A stretch of 64,000 nucleotides of DNA from Ornithodoros turicata. Lineage: Eukaryota > Arthropoda > Arachnida > Ixodida > Argasidae. The DNA is taken from NCBI RefSeq assembly GCF_037126465.1, contig NC_088201.1, positions 66,176,879 through 66,240,878 of the forward strand, written 5' to 3'. The notes beneath the pieces are model-generated. The model saw only the letters and a list, made by a program, of their open reading frames with translations. It made no database searches and was not told the origin of the DNA. Shown piece after piece: positions 20,952-32,794 of this stretch; the first letter of the stretch is position 1; the number at the start of each line of letters is the position of its first letter. The translations under genes were made by a program, and so were the position numbers.

Positions 20952-22480
20952 TCACGTGTTGCTGAGTGAACGCAAGAGGAGAGTTTTAAAAACGTTTGAA
21001 TGGGAGTTAAATATATCAACAGAGGGGTGAATTGCGTTTGTCATTTGTTGAATACGTACGATCGGATTTGCAGGCATATGGTGGGATAAGAACAATATAT
21101 TCGTGTGTCGGGTTACATTGACAGGTACGACGATATGAAGCTGATGTAATAAAGATGGTGTATCGAGAAAACTGTGTAAGATCTTATAACGGAGCATAAT
21201 GTCATGAAAACGCCGTCGCGTTGAGGGTGATTGGAGGTTAAGAAATGACATTACATCTCTATAGACATACATTCTAAAGTGAGGGCTCTTTCTTAAAAAT
21301 ACGCTATGTACAATGTGTAGAAATTTTTTCTGGGCATATTCAATCCGTGACGAATCAGTGCAGGAAAGAGAGTTCCACACAGGAGACGCGTATTCCAGTC
21401 GCGGTAAAATTAAGGAACGATACAGATGAAGAAATACAGAGTGTGTGGAAAAGATTTTGCATGTATATGTGAGCAAGCCAAGAATTTTGAGAGCTGAAGA
21501 GCATACGTAAGAGACATGATCATGAAAACGCAGCTGGGAGTCGAAAACGACCCCCAAATCCTTCAGTACATCGACACGCTTGATGGCATCGGAACACATG
21601 TATGTATTGCATATTATGTTAGTTTTTCTTGAGTAAGTCACATGTTTCGTCTTCAATGGATTAATAGCCATCCCATTTTTAGAGCACCTTTCAACCACAG
21701 AAGAAACGTCAGTTTGTAGCTTATGAACGTCATTTGGGTCGTGGATAACTTTAAATATCTTCACGTCATCGGCGTACTGAAGAGCATGAGAATGACGAAT
21801 ATGCCCAGCTAAGTCATTAATAAAGACATTGAAAAGGAGCGGCCCCAAAATTGAGCCTTGAGGAACACCTGAAGGGGGAAAGTAAGGAGAAGAAAAAGCA
21901 CCGTGCACCTTTACGACACAGCATCTGTCACTCAGAGACGAAAGGAAGAAAGCAATCAATGCGTTTCCGAGACCAGTCATATGAAGTTTGTGAAGTAAAA
22001 TAGTATGGTCCGTGATGTCAAATGCTTTTGAAATGTCGAAATAAATTGAATCTACTTGTCCTCGTGCTGAGACACAAGGAGCCACAACGGACATAAACGA
22101 TATAAGATTGGTGATTGTGGATCTGCCTGGCATGAAACCATGTTGTCGTTCACATATCTGCGACTTGAGAAAAGAAAACGTGCGATCTTAGACGATCTGC
22201 TCAAACACCTTTGAAAACGCGCACAGTAGACTGACAGGACGATAGTTTGACACATTTAAAGGATCGCTGGACTTGTGGACTGGTACGACAACCGAAGTTT
22301 TCCAACAGGTGGGGAACACAGAGTCACGTAGAGACAGGTTGAATACATGAAGGAGGACGGGTGCAAGGAGGTCAGCGTAGGCTTTAACGAATACTGCAGG
22401 AATTTTGTCGACCCCTGGGGTCAAAGTAGGTTTTTCCGAATAGCAGCGATGACCTCCTCGAGGGACACCGCTATACAAGG
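20952..22480 (-). pseudogene. LINE reverse transcriptase domain (YADD)
   Basis: The longest open part (393 codons, 20952-22133) carries IYFDISKAFDITDH, SGVPQGSILGPLLFNVFIND, the catalytic LQYADDVKIF and NPLKTKHVTYS, followed by a thumb/C-terminal region with LPRLEYASPVWN. Upstream, PTLTPGVDKIPAVFVKAYAD and NVSNYRPVSLLCAFSKVFEQ continue the fingers in another frame, joined through QHGFMPGRST. A frameshift and stop near 22190 separate the two parts. The order and spacing match non-LTR retrotransposons of the CR1/Jockey type with no RNase H. This is the best-preserved mobile-element protein in the window. Confidence 0.93.
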
Positions 22481-22639
22481 AAGGTGATAAGATGCGTTCG
22501 ACACGGAGCTCGAATTCGCGATTGGCTGTGCGTTACCGCGTTTATATACTAAAGAAAAATGTGTAGCGAAGAGCTGAGACATCGAGGTTGGGTTAGAAGA
22601 TACCCCACCGTTAGTGTTCAAAGCGTACAGATTGTTTTC

Positions 22640-22840
22640 GTTTTTAGAAAGACGCACGTGTTTCCAAAATCAAAATTGTTTAGGATTACTCTTGAGATCC
22701 ATTTCAATGGATTTGATGCGATTAGCATAGTCACGTGATTGTGCCTGTTTAAAGAGTGTCCGGTAGTGAGCAAATAGTATGTAGTGTGTTATGGGGTTAT
22801 GCTTTTTGAATTGCCGGTGGTGGAATTTTTTCTTCTTTAG
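22640..22840 (-). pseudogene. LINE linker between endonuclease and RT
   Basis: KKKFHHRQFKKHNPITHYIL, SRDYANRIKSIEMDLKSNPK and FWKHVRLSKNEN form the linker commonly found before RT in CR1/Jockey-like LINEs. One in-frame TGA is present. It continues into VSSNPTSMSQLFATHFSLVY. Confidence 0.75.
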
Positions 22841-22896
22841 GTAAGATAGGTTAGGATAGGTTTTTTATTCTTTAGGTTTAGGTAGGGGGCATAATC

Positions 22897-23109
22897 GCTT
22901 CATCGTCGTTGCGGTCGTTAATGAGTGGCGGGAAATTCAAAAAGGCGGGCGGGAAATTTAAAAAGGTGGGCACGTGATAAAACACGTGCGCGGCGCTCTT
23001 CGCGCGATACCTGAAGGCCGTGGTACACGTCACGCGCAATGTGTCACGTGCCCACCTTTTTGAATTACCCACCACGCGTTAGCTTGTAACGACCGTAACG
23101 ACGATGAAG
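22897..23109. mobile_element. MITE inserted in the LINE linker
   Basis: The inverted ends TTCATCGTCGTTGCGGTCGTT / AACGACCGTAACGACGATGAA (described in parts) enclose inverted TTCAAAAAGG and GGGCACGTGA motifs. It splits the LINE linker between WFSKE and EKKKFHH. Confidence 0.7.
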
Positions 23110-23465
23110 AGATCAAGCCCCCTGGTCTCCTTCGAGAACCAAGTAGGGTATCTATGAACATTATGTATGGTCCGAGTGGACACAAAATAACTTATACCTG
23201 AATGAACAATATCTGTAAATAAAACAGCAGCACTGTTAGCATCAGTGGCATTGAATACGGGTTCAAAATTAACAGCTGCGAGATGATGATATAGACCAAC
23301 GTAATCACTTCGACGAATATCGAAAATATCGGATGCTACATGGTGACTACGGAAAAAAGTAGGCACTGACACTGCAAAAGGTGGATGATATTTGTCCGGC
23401 GGAATCAATGGGGAAGCAGGCCTAATCAGACGTGAAATTGGCCTTGCGGACGAAACAAAGATCAA
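23079..23465 (-). pseudogene. LINE endonuclease-RT linker segment
   Basis: Encodes PASPLIPPDKYHPPFAVSVP, DYVGLYHHLAAVNFEPVFNA and TDANSAAVLFTDIV in the minus frame. An inverted second copy is found at 24326-24660 with closely similar protein. Confidence 0.8.
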
Positions 23466-23499
23466 GGAATTGTCGCCTATGGTTGGGGACAGTGTTAAC

Positions 23500-24165
23500 T
23501 TAACTTAACACTTAACAGTGTTAACAAGAAATCGGCAAAGTCACGAAGACAGTTTACACCGTTCAAACCGTAAGACGGTTGATTAACGGCAGGGGAAAGT
23601 TGTTGAGCTTCGAAATGAGGTAGATTGAAATCACCTAACATCAAGATGTCACAGTGTCTATCAAGTAATGGCTCCAAGGACAGAAGGTACTGGGAGAGTT
23701 CTGACGGATTAAACAATGGTGGGAAGTAGTGGGCACCCACAAGTAAGTTGGGGTCATTGCGAGGCGATGAATTTCTACCGACTCAGGGTATTGCTCCAAG
23801 TCGCGTCGACGTATAACTTTCAAGGCATTGGACACTGCAATTAGGCACCCACCGCCACGTGCAGTAGCTTTCCCAGGAACAACGCGATCAGAACGGTACA
23901 CACTATAGCAATCAGGAAAATAGGCGCTGTTCGGGATAGAGTCATTTAGCCAGGTTTCAGAAAGACAAATGATGTCGTATTCGCATTCACACACAGCTGA
24001 GAAAAAGCTCGAACCCTTCGTACGCAACTCCACGCACGTTTTGGTAGTAGAGACTTGCCCACTCATTCTTGACAGCCATCCGTGGGAGCATGTTGGTCGG
24101 AACTGTAGATCATGCTGCTGTGGAGCCGACCCCTGAACTGCTTGACTAAGCAGCCAGAGGGCCAC
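23500..24165 (-). pseudogene. LINE apurinic-like endonuclease domain
   Basis: The minus-strand frames contain YYQNVRG, LRTKGSSFFSAVCECEYDII, CLSETWLND and CDILMLGDFNLPHFEA. These are the N-terminal, ETWL and GDFN motifs of LINE endonucleases, which nick target DNA to start reverse transcription. YYQNVRG and LRTK are in different frames, so there is a frameshift near 24040, and another separates the two halves near 23740. Confidence 0.88.
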
Positions 24166-24325
24166 ACCGCAGGATCGTAAAGGAGGTCAAAGGCAGCGTC
24201 GTCAGTTGAGATGTGGAACGAGGCGTAGGTTTCGAAACGTGATTATAACTTTGTGCACTTGATAGACGAGGAGTCAGTTTTCTTTGCGACGAATGCAGTG
24301 AGTAAAGTGGGCACAGTGGAACGGG

Positions 24326-24660
24326 GCGAACACTGTTCCCAACCATAGGGGACAATTCCTTGATCTTTGTTTCGTCCGCTCGGCCAATTTCACGTCTGTT
24401 ATAGGCCTGCTTCCCCGTTGATTCCGCCGGACAAATATCACCCCCCTTTTGCAGTGTCCATGCCTACTTCTTTCCGTAATCATCATGTAGCATCCGATGT
24501 TTTCGATCGTCGTCGAGGTGATTACGTAGGTCTATATCATCATCTCGCAGCTGCTAATTTTGAACCCGTATTCAATGCCACTGATGCTAACAGTGCTGCT
24601 GTTTTATTTACAGATATTGTTCGTTCAGGTACAAGTTCCTTTGTTCCCACTCGCCCTGCA
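24326..24660 (+). mobile_element. Inverted copy of the LINE linker segment
   Basis: Reverse complement of about 23170-23500, encoding PASPLIPPDKYHPPFAVSMP and DYVGLYHHLAAANFEPVFNA on the + strand. The two copies face each other about 850 bp apart. This copy ends in an (AAT)n tract. Confidence 0.85.
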
Positions 24661-24765
24661 AATAATAATAATAATCTTTATTAACGTGCCCAAGAACAGC
24701 GAAAGTCTTGGCAATAATAATAATAATAATTGGCAATAATATTAATAACAATAATTACATTTCAT
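24660..24765. repeat. (AAT)n microsatellite-rich stretch
   Basis: Repeated AATAATAAT blocks interrupted by short unique sequence. Confidence 0.85.
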
Positions 24766-25375
24766 TTCATTTTATTCATTCAGCTCTCACTAAGTACACA
24801 ACACAAGCGGGCCCGCCTAAGCCCGAGGGGCTTGTGACACAGGGCCCAGTGTCAGCAGCGGTTGCCTACAGCATGAAAATTATGATACGTGCCTTCCCAG
24901 AATTGCGGGACATCCCCTCCTAAAGGTGGCTCTACCTGCGTACTCCCTGCCCTCCATTGAAGCAATGTATTCCACCTAGCTTTGTTAGAATATCCGTTGA
25001 CCCCGAGTTTTAGCAAGAACTGTCCACACTTAGGCGTTTCTTTGAGATGTCCCTCGATAGTGTACAACTCAAATGGAAGCGCAAGAGCGTCAGAGTTTTT
25101 TTCTTGGGTCACTTATTTTCGCCGTGTTGGCTTCATGGAGGAATGCATTGGCGTGCCTTTTTGCTTGTATTTCGCGATAACAATGGGTTCCCCAGAAAGT
25201 GTCCACGTCAGGCTGAACCTGTCCTCTACGCTTTGCAACTTTGTGTGCAACTGTATAGGATGCTCCAGTTTTTTGCCCATGACGAAAGAAGTGACGACGA
25301 GTTCAGTATGGCTTCCGAAGCATTTGCGTCTTGATCCCTTACGACGAAAACGCGATGTGTTGTTGGCTCAGTGTT
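24766..25375. other. Intergenic, unrecognised
   Basis: Overlapping ORFs of 86-161 residues on both strands, none with recognised motifs. Confidence 0.4.
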
Positions 25376-25442
25376 GTTGGCTCAGTGGTGTAGATGTAGC
25401 CGGGAATGGCGTTCGGGTTCCCTGGTTCGATCCGCGGACCAT
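25376..25442 (+). mobile_element. tRNA-like SINE head or tRNA pseudogene
   Basis: TTGGCTCAGTGGTGTAGATG (A-box-like) is followed 30 bp later by CCTGGTTCGATCCGCGG (B-box-like). The arms do not form a complete tRNA. TTGGCTCAGTG is duplicated just upstream. Confidence 0.5.
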
Positions 25443-26257
25443 TTCGTTTTCGTATTGCCTTTTTTAATTTTATAAAGATAGTTCCAACAATAGTAGCAGA
25501 CGAGAGCGTCAGTTTTCTTCCTGAAGGGCTTATTAATGCCGTACTGGCACTATGGCATAATCAATTCCTCGTTCTGTTTTGCTTTAATTGCGGTAATGCC
25601 GACCTCTCGCCAGTACGCCTAGTGTGTGAAAGGTAGACAACTTTCCATTGCATGCCGACTTGAGCTTCACCGCCTTCCGGCGTACATGGCAAAGGAACAA
25701 TGGCTAGGGGAAGGGGGTCGAAATTCCTGTTTCTCTCTCTTTAGTTTTCCTCTTCATCCATTGTGTTCTTGTTCGCACCTGCATGCCTTCTCACCCATTT
25801 TAATCCAAACGTCATAAGTAATGCACGTGCCACAGAGACTGTTTTTCACCCGGATTAATCATTACAGCGCTTACAGGACGAGTGGGAAAACCGGTGTTTT
25901 TACCCGCTTCTCACTTATTACAAAGTGTACTCTTCATGTGGGAGTGCGAGGACTGTTGTTTCGGCCTAGTTGGAGTCTCTGAGTTCGTGTTGTCAATTGC
26001 AAGCGCATATTATGTTCATTGCATTACGTAAAAAAACGCTTTAAACACCCGCAAAAATTCCGGAAGAATGTCAATGTCGATGTCGATTTCCAGTAGAGCA
26101 CCGCACGAGACGCATTCTTAGGCCCTTGCTAGGCACGACGGCTCCATACGTAGCCCAAGCACGGCCCAAGCCCGAAGTATTCTAGGTTTCCCGGCCCAAT
26201 GTAGTCGGCTGTAAAAGTTGACCATGGCTCACTAATAGTGGGGTAGATGGGTAGAAA
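25443..26257. other. Intergenic, unrecognised
   Basis: No feature recognised. Confidence 0.4.
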
Positions 26258-26525
26258 TCCAGCGAACCGCCCTTGACCTCAGACTCATTTTGGGACCATG
26301 GGACACACGAAAGCAGATGTCCGTCTTGCGACCCTCATCAAATTCCTGCAAACTACCGGCCTGATCGACTCTCTCTAAAACCCTGTCAGCGTCGTCAGCA
26401 TCATCCTCATCACCATCCTCTCATTTTTCCCCAATAGCAATGGGGTAGCATTCTGCTCAATGAGCGGAAGTCATCCCCATATCATCGTCATTATGTATTT
26501 CTCTCCTCTCCTCTCCAGCGAACCG
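26258..26525 (+). mobile_element. 5'-truncated I-like LINE 3' end with target duplication
   Basis: The perfect 12-bp duplication TCCAGCGAACCG (26258-26269 and 26514-26525) flanks 244 bp encoding LDLRLILGPWDTRKQMSVLR and the 3' UTR, ending in a CTCTCC-type tail. It is nearly identical to the 3' end of the minus-strand element at 27905-28160. Confidence 0.93.
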
Positions 26526-27904
26526 GTAGAGGTGTAGGAAGGGAGTTGCCTCAGGACAGAAGCCGCCGATATTTCGAACAGAGACTGTTCTTCTTCTGGG
26601 CACCGTCCTCATCATTGGCATGGTATTTAAAGGGTTAGGTGTGACGTGTTTAAAGGTTCATACGAATTGTGGGTCAACAGCCCGGAGGGAAGAAAGGGTC
26701 CGTACGGGCTTCTACGGCCGGAGTGAATGGCTGCTTTGTTAGAGTGTGGAGGGTTATGTGAACGTAGTGATCTAGGCTACAGACCGGTTACGGTTCAGGT
26801 TCACGAAGACATGCTTGAGCCCAACCTAGGCCCGTTAATGTACGGGCCCTGGCTGGGTCCATAATGTCAAACCCGAGCCCATGCCAGGCCCACAAAAATA
26901 ATGCTTTACGCATTGTTTCTAGTTTCTGCTCTACTACAAGGAATATCACGGGCGTTTGCGCGGCTTCGCTCTTGGTGCAATGAAACGAAACTTTGACATA
27001 ACGTCCATTGATCCCTATCATCTTATCACCACCGTTTGCGATTACATCTCTTTTCCTTTTGTCTTTGATTGTCGTGTTTATTTGAATACAGTTTACCAAC
27101 CACCTTTTGTGTTAAAAGGGAGAAAATACTTCAGTGCAGGGGACACAAACAATAGACGAACACGAAGCGCACTAACTGAAAAACGGAAATTTGATTTGAC
27201 AAAAGGCAGCTTTAGCAAACCGTTGGTAAGATTATCGTGCCTATCGGAACCAATCGCAGTCGACTGTGACTCAGAATCTTATCCACTGATTGGTTCCGGT
27301 TGATACGGTTCGACGCAAGCCACGTTATCAACGGTTTCCTAAAACTCTCTAAAGAAACACGCTTATAGGCGAGCTGCACTACAGCTTTGGAGCAACGCCA
27401 GCGCCACGCTGCGGGAGAAGCGCGCATATGTCTGCTGTCTCGGGCGTGTTGGCTGTTATTGCATGATAGAGTGAACCAATGCCTCCTGTATCTCTATGCC
27501 TGTCAAGTCAGCGGGCTCCCCTTTCTCTGCGTATGTCCGCGTTAGTATGCGGGGCCTCCGTCTGGTGCCGCCAAATCCCTAGGATACGCATACGCACCGA
27601 GTGATAAAAACACAGCAGCTGTAGCTGCAGCGTTCCAGCAGCGTTCCCAGCGTTCCAGCAGCCGTCCGCAAGCAGAATTTAACATTCGAAACGACAGTTC
27701 TCGCGACCCTCGGGAACTAGCGCCACCGCTGCATAAAGCGGGCCGCGGGAGAGGAGGAACAGGAAAGGGGCGCTGGAGTACGGAGCGACCGTCTTACCAG
27801 GCATTACAGATATAGGAGGCATTGGAGTGAACACAGAGTACCAAGTGCGAAGTGCCGTTGGCCGAATTCGTTTTCGTATCTCATAGGGTATAGCTTCTTT
27901 TCAT
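26526..27904. other. Intergenic, unrecognised
   Basis: Unique-looking sequence with short ORFs. CAGCTTTAGCAAACCG (about 27208) and CCTAAAACTCTCT (about 27339) resemble the ends of the element at 51683-52497 and may mark a degraded relative. Confidence 0.4.
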
Positions 27905-29046
27905 TAGAGAGAGAGAGAGAGAAATACATGATGATATGGGGATGACTTCCGCTCATTGAGCAGAATGCTACCGCATTGCTATTGGGGAAAAATGAGAGGA
28001 TGGTGATGAGGATGATGCTGACGACGCTGACAGGGTTTTAGAGAGAGTCGATCAGGCTGGTAGTTTGCAGGAATTTGATGAAGGGTCGCAAAACGGACAT
28101 CTGCTTTCGTGTGTCCCATGGTCCCAAAATGAGTCTGAGGTCAAGTGGTCGGCTGTCAATCCGCGCAAAGTCGTTTGCCAACAAGTGACGCTCCCTCCTA
28201 TAAGTGGCACATGCGATGATCACATGGTCCGCGGTCGCTGGCACACCACACTCCGGGCACAAGGGACTACTGGCACACACTATCTGGTAACGGTAGTACG
28301 GCGTAAAGGCAACATTCAGCCGCAAGCGATGTAGGAGGGACTTAATGACGCGTGGTAAAGATGTCGGTAAGCGACACGAGAATGTTGGGTCCACAATTCC
28401 CAGTATGGTACTGACCGGGACATCCCGACGCCATTGTTCGACGGATGAGGAGGCAGCCCAGTCACGAAGAAGGGACCGTCCTGTCCCCCCTTGGGAGAAC
28501 AATCGGGACACACTTGCCCTGGTGGTGAGCGGCCGCTGCCGCAGCGTCGGCAACGCGGTTGCCAGAGATTCCGCAATGACCCGGAATCCATTGAAAAGCG
28601 ATGGTGTGGCCGTGGGCAGTTATGGACTTCAGTAGGCGTAGAATGTTTATCACAAGTGTGGCCAGTGAGCCGCGGAGACCTGAGGTTTTCAGGCATCGAA
28701 GAGCTGACTTGGAGTCCGTACAGACTACCCATCGCCGTGGGTCGCAGTTGGCCGCATATTGTAAAAACAGCAGGATTCCGTACAGCTCGGCTGAGGTCGA
28801 AGAGGTGCGATGGGACAACCGGCACCCCCGGGTGTGCGGTACCGAGGGTACTACAAAAGATGAGGATGACGAAGTTTTCGTTGAGGAGCCATCCGTGAAG
28901 ACCGTGCAGAACCCGTCATCTGCGGTGCCGATGAAATCCATAGTCAGTTGCTGTAGTACGAGGTCGGGGTAGCTCCTTTTGTTGTCCGTGATCCCTGGGA
29001 CATTAGAGGGTTTTAGTATATCGTATGCAAAGGCGATAGCGTACAT
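27905..29046 (-). pseudogene. I-like LINE: RNase H and C-terminal zinc-knuckle region
   Basis: The minus strand encodes an RNase H domain: CTVFTDGSST (first Asp), STSAELYGILL (Glu), VVCTDSKSAL (Asp) and GHCGISGNRVADAAA (last Asp), so the D-E-D-D set is complete. A frameshift near 28500 then leads to TSLLHRLRLN-type sequence, a CPECGVPATADHVIIAC zinc knuckle (CxxC...H...C) and LILGPWDTRKQMSVLRPFIK, ending at a stop near 28038. RNase H after RT is a feature of I-clade LINEs, where it degrades the RNA template. The 3' end is followed by an AG repeat. The RT and endonuclease are missing, and the upstream edge abuts a fragment of the MITE at 29399. Confidence 0.9.
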
Positions 29047-29398
29047 GCACTAAGACTCCCTATTAGTTAGTGTCAGTAGACCGCTACCGGGAGCAGGTAG
29101 GCTGCCGCGTCTACCGCACCCTATAAACAGATAAGATTTTGAGTCACGCTGTGTCTGTCATTGGTTCCGGTAAGCTAACGGTGACGTTATCACCTGTCCC
29201 CTAACACTGGCTGTTATGGGGTGGGGGAATTTCTGGAATACACCGTAGAGGAGAACATTGTGGAGACATGTAGCCTTCGTCACTATGCTTATTTTTATTT
29301 TTGCATACAAATTTATTACACAGTGAAACTTAACTACGCTTTTGCAGTGTAACGCTGGCGCAGTCTCATTAACGCACATTAATAGTAAATTTTAACAT
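29047..29398. other. Intergenic, unrecognised
   Basis: At its left border, GCAAAGGCGATAGCGTAC (about 29026-29044) matches one end of the 29399-29644 element. Otherwise nothing recognised. Confidence 0.4.
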
Positions 29399-29644
29399 AC
29401 CGTACGCTATCGCCTTTGCGTACGTAAGGGATAGCGTTGATGGTTGTGCGCACGCGCAAACCATAAAGAGAGATTTGCGCATTGCCCAGAACCACCGCGC
29501 TGTCCCTTACGCACGCAAAAGCGACAGCGTATACAAGGGATAGCGTGGTGGTTCTGCACACTGCGTGAAGCTCTCTTTATGGTTTGCGCGTGCGCAGGAC
29601 CACCAACGCTATCCCTTACGTACGCAAAGGCGATACCGAACGGT
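29399..29644. mobile_element. 246-bp palindromic MITE (GCGATAGCG type)
   Basis: Inverted arms share TATCGCCTTTGCGTACGTAA and GGGATAGCGTTG, with further inner GGGATAGCGT and GCGCACGCGCAAACCATAAAG motifs. A single terminal fragment lies at 29026-29044. No ORF of note. Confidence 0.8.
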
Positions 29645-29964
29645 ACACTAAAGCTCTCTAATATCTGAACTGAGAACAAACGTTTTTGGACGCCGGTCAT
29701 TCTCAACTCTTCTTTGCCAACACTGGGTAACATTATAAAATTCACGGTACATCACTTCAGACGATGCAAAAATTCGCGGGCTGGTCCTAAGTTTAAGGGA
29801 CCTCTAATGAGTCTGAGCCACACTTTGTCATCGCGGATTAGGTAACAATCACCGCGTTCCGCACGCTATGAGTTGGAGTTCAGACTTCTGAACAGCAGTA
29901 CAGCAACGGACAAGCTTGGTAAACGTTTGCAAGGCTGATTCATCACATTTTCACTCCATTTAGC

Positions 29965-31162
29965 ATGCGTGTTCTTCAAGGATGTGAGGATTACAGTTTC
30001 CCACATAATGATTTCACCATAGTAGAGGCTAGTCCTCGGGTCCTGCCGTGGCAATCACCCCCATGTTTCAATAGCTCCCTGACTATGTTTAAGAAACAGA
30101 ACACACCACCTGTTGTGCTCCAGCAGGAGTTTGAATCCCTTAAAGAATGTCTTGGGCAACACAGAGCTTTTTACACTGACGGTTCCAAAACACGCACCGC
30201 AGTCTCATGTGCAATGGTAACCGATGGACTCACACAGTCATATCGTCTACCTCACATGCTCTCAGGTTTTAAGGCCGAAGTATACGGAATAATCCTCGCA
30301 CTGAACTACATCTTAGAAAGTCACACCAAGTCGTCAGTCATTTACACAGGTTCTCTGAGCTCTTTTCAAGCAATAGGCAACATAGTGATGTCCAAAAACC
30401 TCCTTGTGTAGAAGGCACAGTGCCTTGCTGGTAAGGTAATTAAAAAGGGTCTCTCTTTAACATTCTGCTGGGTACCCAGTCATGTGGGTATACTCGGGAA
30501 TGAACTCGCTGATGCAGCTGCTACAGCTGCTCTTTCATCTGAGGTGAATCGTTTTGATGTACCGTCCCAAGACATCCGACCCACACTTATGAGGGCCCTA
30601 AATACCAGATGGCAGCAGCACTGGGATACACTACACACCAACAAACTTCACCTGGTTAAGCCCACCATTGTAAAACCGACACAGATTTTTAACAGTCGTC
30701 TTCATGAAGTTGTTTCTGCCAGGTTGAGAATTGGGCACACTCATTTGACCCACAGTCACCTCCTCTGCAATGAAGAGGCTCCACATTGCACTCGATGGGA
30801 CGAGATGAAATCTGTCCTCCACATGCTTATTACATGTCCATCACATGAAAATCATCACAGAAACACACCGACTTCACCATTTCCACGAGCTCTACACATA
30901 CCACACACCTCTACATCCATCCCTTTTGCTGGGGGATGAGGCTCTTCCACCATTTGAACGGGTGTTTAGTTTCTTTGAAGACGTTGGCGTTTTAAACGCA
31001 TTGTACTTTTAGCTTTATGTCCTTTTATTCTCTAACTGTACAGTTTTATCTTAGCTGAATCACTATACTTTTAACTAGTACTTTCCTTATCATTGTCTTG
31101 GCGCATTATGGCCTTCGTTGCTTATGCGCCAAGAAAACCTGAATCATCATCATCATCAACAT
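29965..31162 (+). pseudogene. I-like LINE: RNase H and C-terminal region
   Basis: The + strand shows RAFYTDGSKTRTAVSCAM (first Asp), FKAEVYGIILALNYIL (Glu), then VIYTGSLSSF, where the third catalytic Asp of the usual YTDS is Gly. A TAG follows at 30411, then CWVPSHVGILGNELADAAAT (last Asp). The C-terminal part has RLRIGHTHLTHSH and a damaged zinc knuckle. A stop after IPFAGG and loss of one catalytic residue make it dead. The 3' UTR runs to an ATCATCATCATC tail at about 31144-31157. The endonuclease and RT are missing. Confidence 0.88.
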
Positions 31163-32794
31163 TTTTCACTCTGCGTCCGGCGTGTGCGCTCGTGCAGTCT
31201 CCTCAGGCTTTGTTCGTCTGCTATAGGCTGTCCCGCGCTCGATATCTATCGATACTTCATATACAAATTCCCTTTCTCGTCTGCCCGCGCCTCTTTCCAT
31301 CTTCTTTCCTCCTCACGTCGTGCTTAACCTTTAAGTTGACTTTCTTACATGTCGTTCTGCTTTCATGAAAAACCGGCATCAGAGGAGGTGTCCCTGAATT
31401 CTGGTCATGAAGGACACTTTCCGAGAAAGCTAGAAAGCCCCAAATTTTTTGGCGTACTTGAAAATTCCCACAGAACGGAACAGCAAATTTTAAAAATCTT
31501 AGTCGCTGTCGTTTTCGCCCTATTTAATGCCAAACGTGGCAATTTCTTCAAAGTTTGACGTTTTCAAGGCCAGTTTTGGAAATGAAGCGGTCGATGGATA
31601 GTAATCGTTCGGTATGCATATGATAGAACTGGCTTCGAAATAACGCACATAGGAAAATCGAAGATGCAATTTTTGATAAGCGCGAGAAAATAATTTTTAC
31701 GTGGGACAGGGTCTGCCACGCCGGTGTCGGCATTGGCTAGCACAGTGCAGCTTCTGCTGCTCTTGGTTTTGGGAGATACGTGCGTCACGGGAACCACATT
31801 CCACTAGACTTGAAGCTACCTGCTGGTGGCATTGGAGTTGGCTTACAGGTTCATCCAGCAGACGCTGCTAATTAGTTTATGGGCAGCCTTTCCGGCAAAT
31901 ACGGCGCCCGGACCGTGCTCGCCGGATTACGGCAATATTGATTTCCCAAGCTCTCACCGGGTGTGTGGTGTCACTGCTATTGTGGAAGAGCTGACGCCTG
32001 GTAGCGTGACCGAAGACGAACAGTCGAGAAGCCCTCGTATCCCTGCAGTTCTCTGAGGTAAATAGACCTCTTCTATTGCACTTTGGGCGCTCGGATAATT
32101 TCGTACTTTGTACTACCCTGCATTTGGACATTGCGTTACGTTTTTGGAGCCTCCGGCTTTCTTTATGTCTGCCCCTCTATCCGCGTGGCGGTAAATAAAT
32201 AAATATTAACGAAGATACCGAAATTCAGCGAATAATGAATATTGCCTGATGATGCATATTATGCTGTCAGTGGCGCAACGCATCGTGATAAACTAAAGGA
32301 GGACAAAACACGGCGCTGAAAAAAATCTTGTCAAGTTCTCACTGGAGGACAGAATTTTCATTCGTCAAGTACGGTCCCCATGCTGAATGGCTTGCTTTGC
32401 AATGTGTGCATTGTTCCTTATTTACTTTAAAGAAAATGCCGAAAGGCGAGCTGAAATTTCATGTGCGAAAGCAGGCAGGGTTGCCACAACTAACGCTTGA
32501 GCGCGCAACCTTCTGCCTTGCTCGTTGGGACCATCCGACAGCCATAGCACAAGCTATAGAAAACAGGAGCAACTATTTGACTTCGATGACTTGAGCCTCC
32601 TTGCCTATAGAAGACGGTCTCACTCCGCGCTCGTATAGAATGGGTCGACATCACAACCCAGTAAACCATTCATATCCATAGGACATCCCCATAAGGTCGC
32701 GAACATCCTGAATATATGGACAACCATGCGATATCTACTGGATGTCTCAGAACGACATTCGCGTTTCGGTATTACCCAGTAAATAACAGATGCC
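31163..32794. other. Intergenic, unrecognised
   Basis: No exon or element end identified. Short ORFs only. Confidence 0.4.

Larger units (their letters stand above)
20820..24345 (-). mobile_element. CR1/Jockey-like LINE, near full ORF2, decayed
   Basis: Reading the minus strand gives, in order: endonuclease (about 24060-23500), linker (23465-22660), reverse transcriptase (22480-20952) and a 3' tail of repeated TATGT at 20820-20845. It lies in the RT of another LINE of opposite orientation, and itself carries a MITE at about 22897-23109. Several frameshifts and stops show that it is dead. Confidence 0.88.

Noticed and set aside
25376..25442. Functional tRNA gene
   Set aside because: A- and B-box-like words are present but the acceptor and anticodon arms do not pair; it fits a SINE head or pseudogene better.
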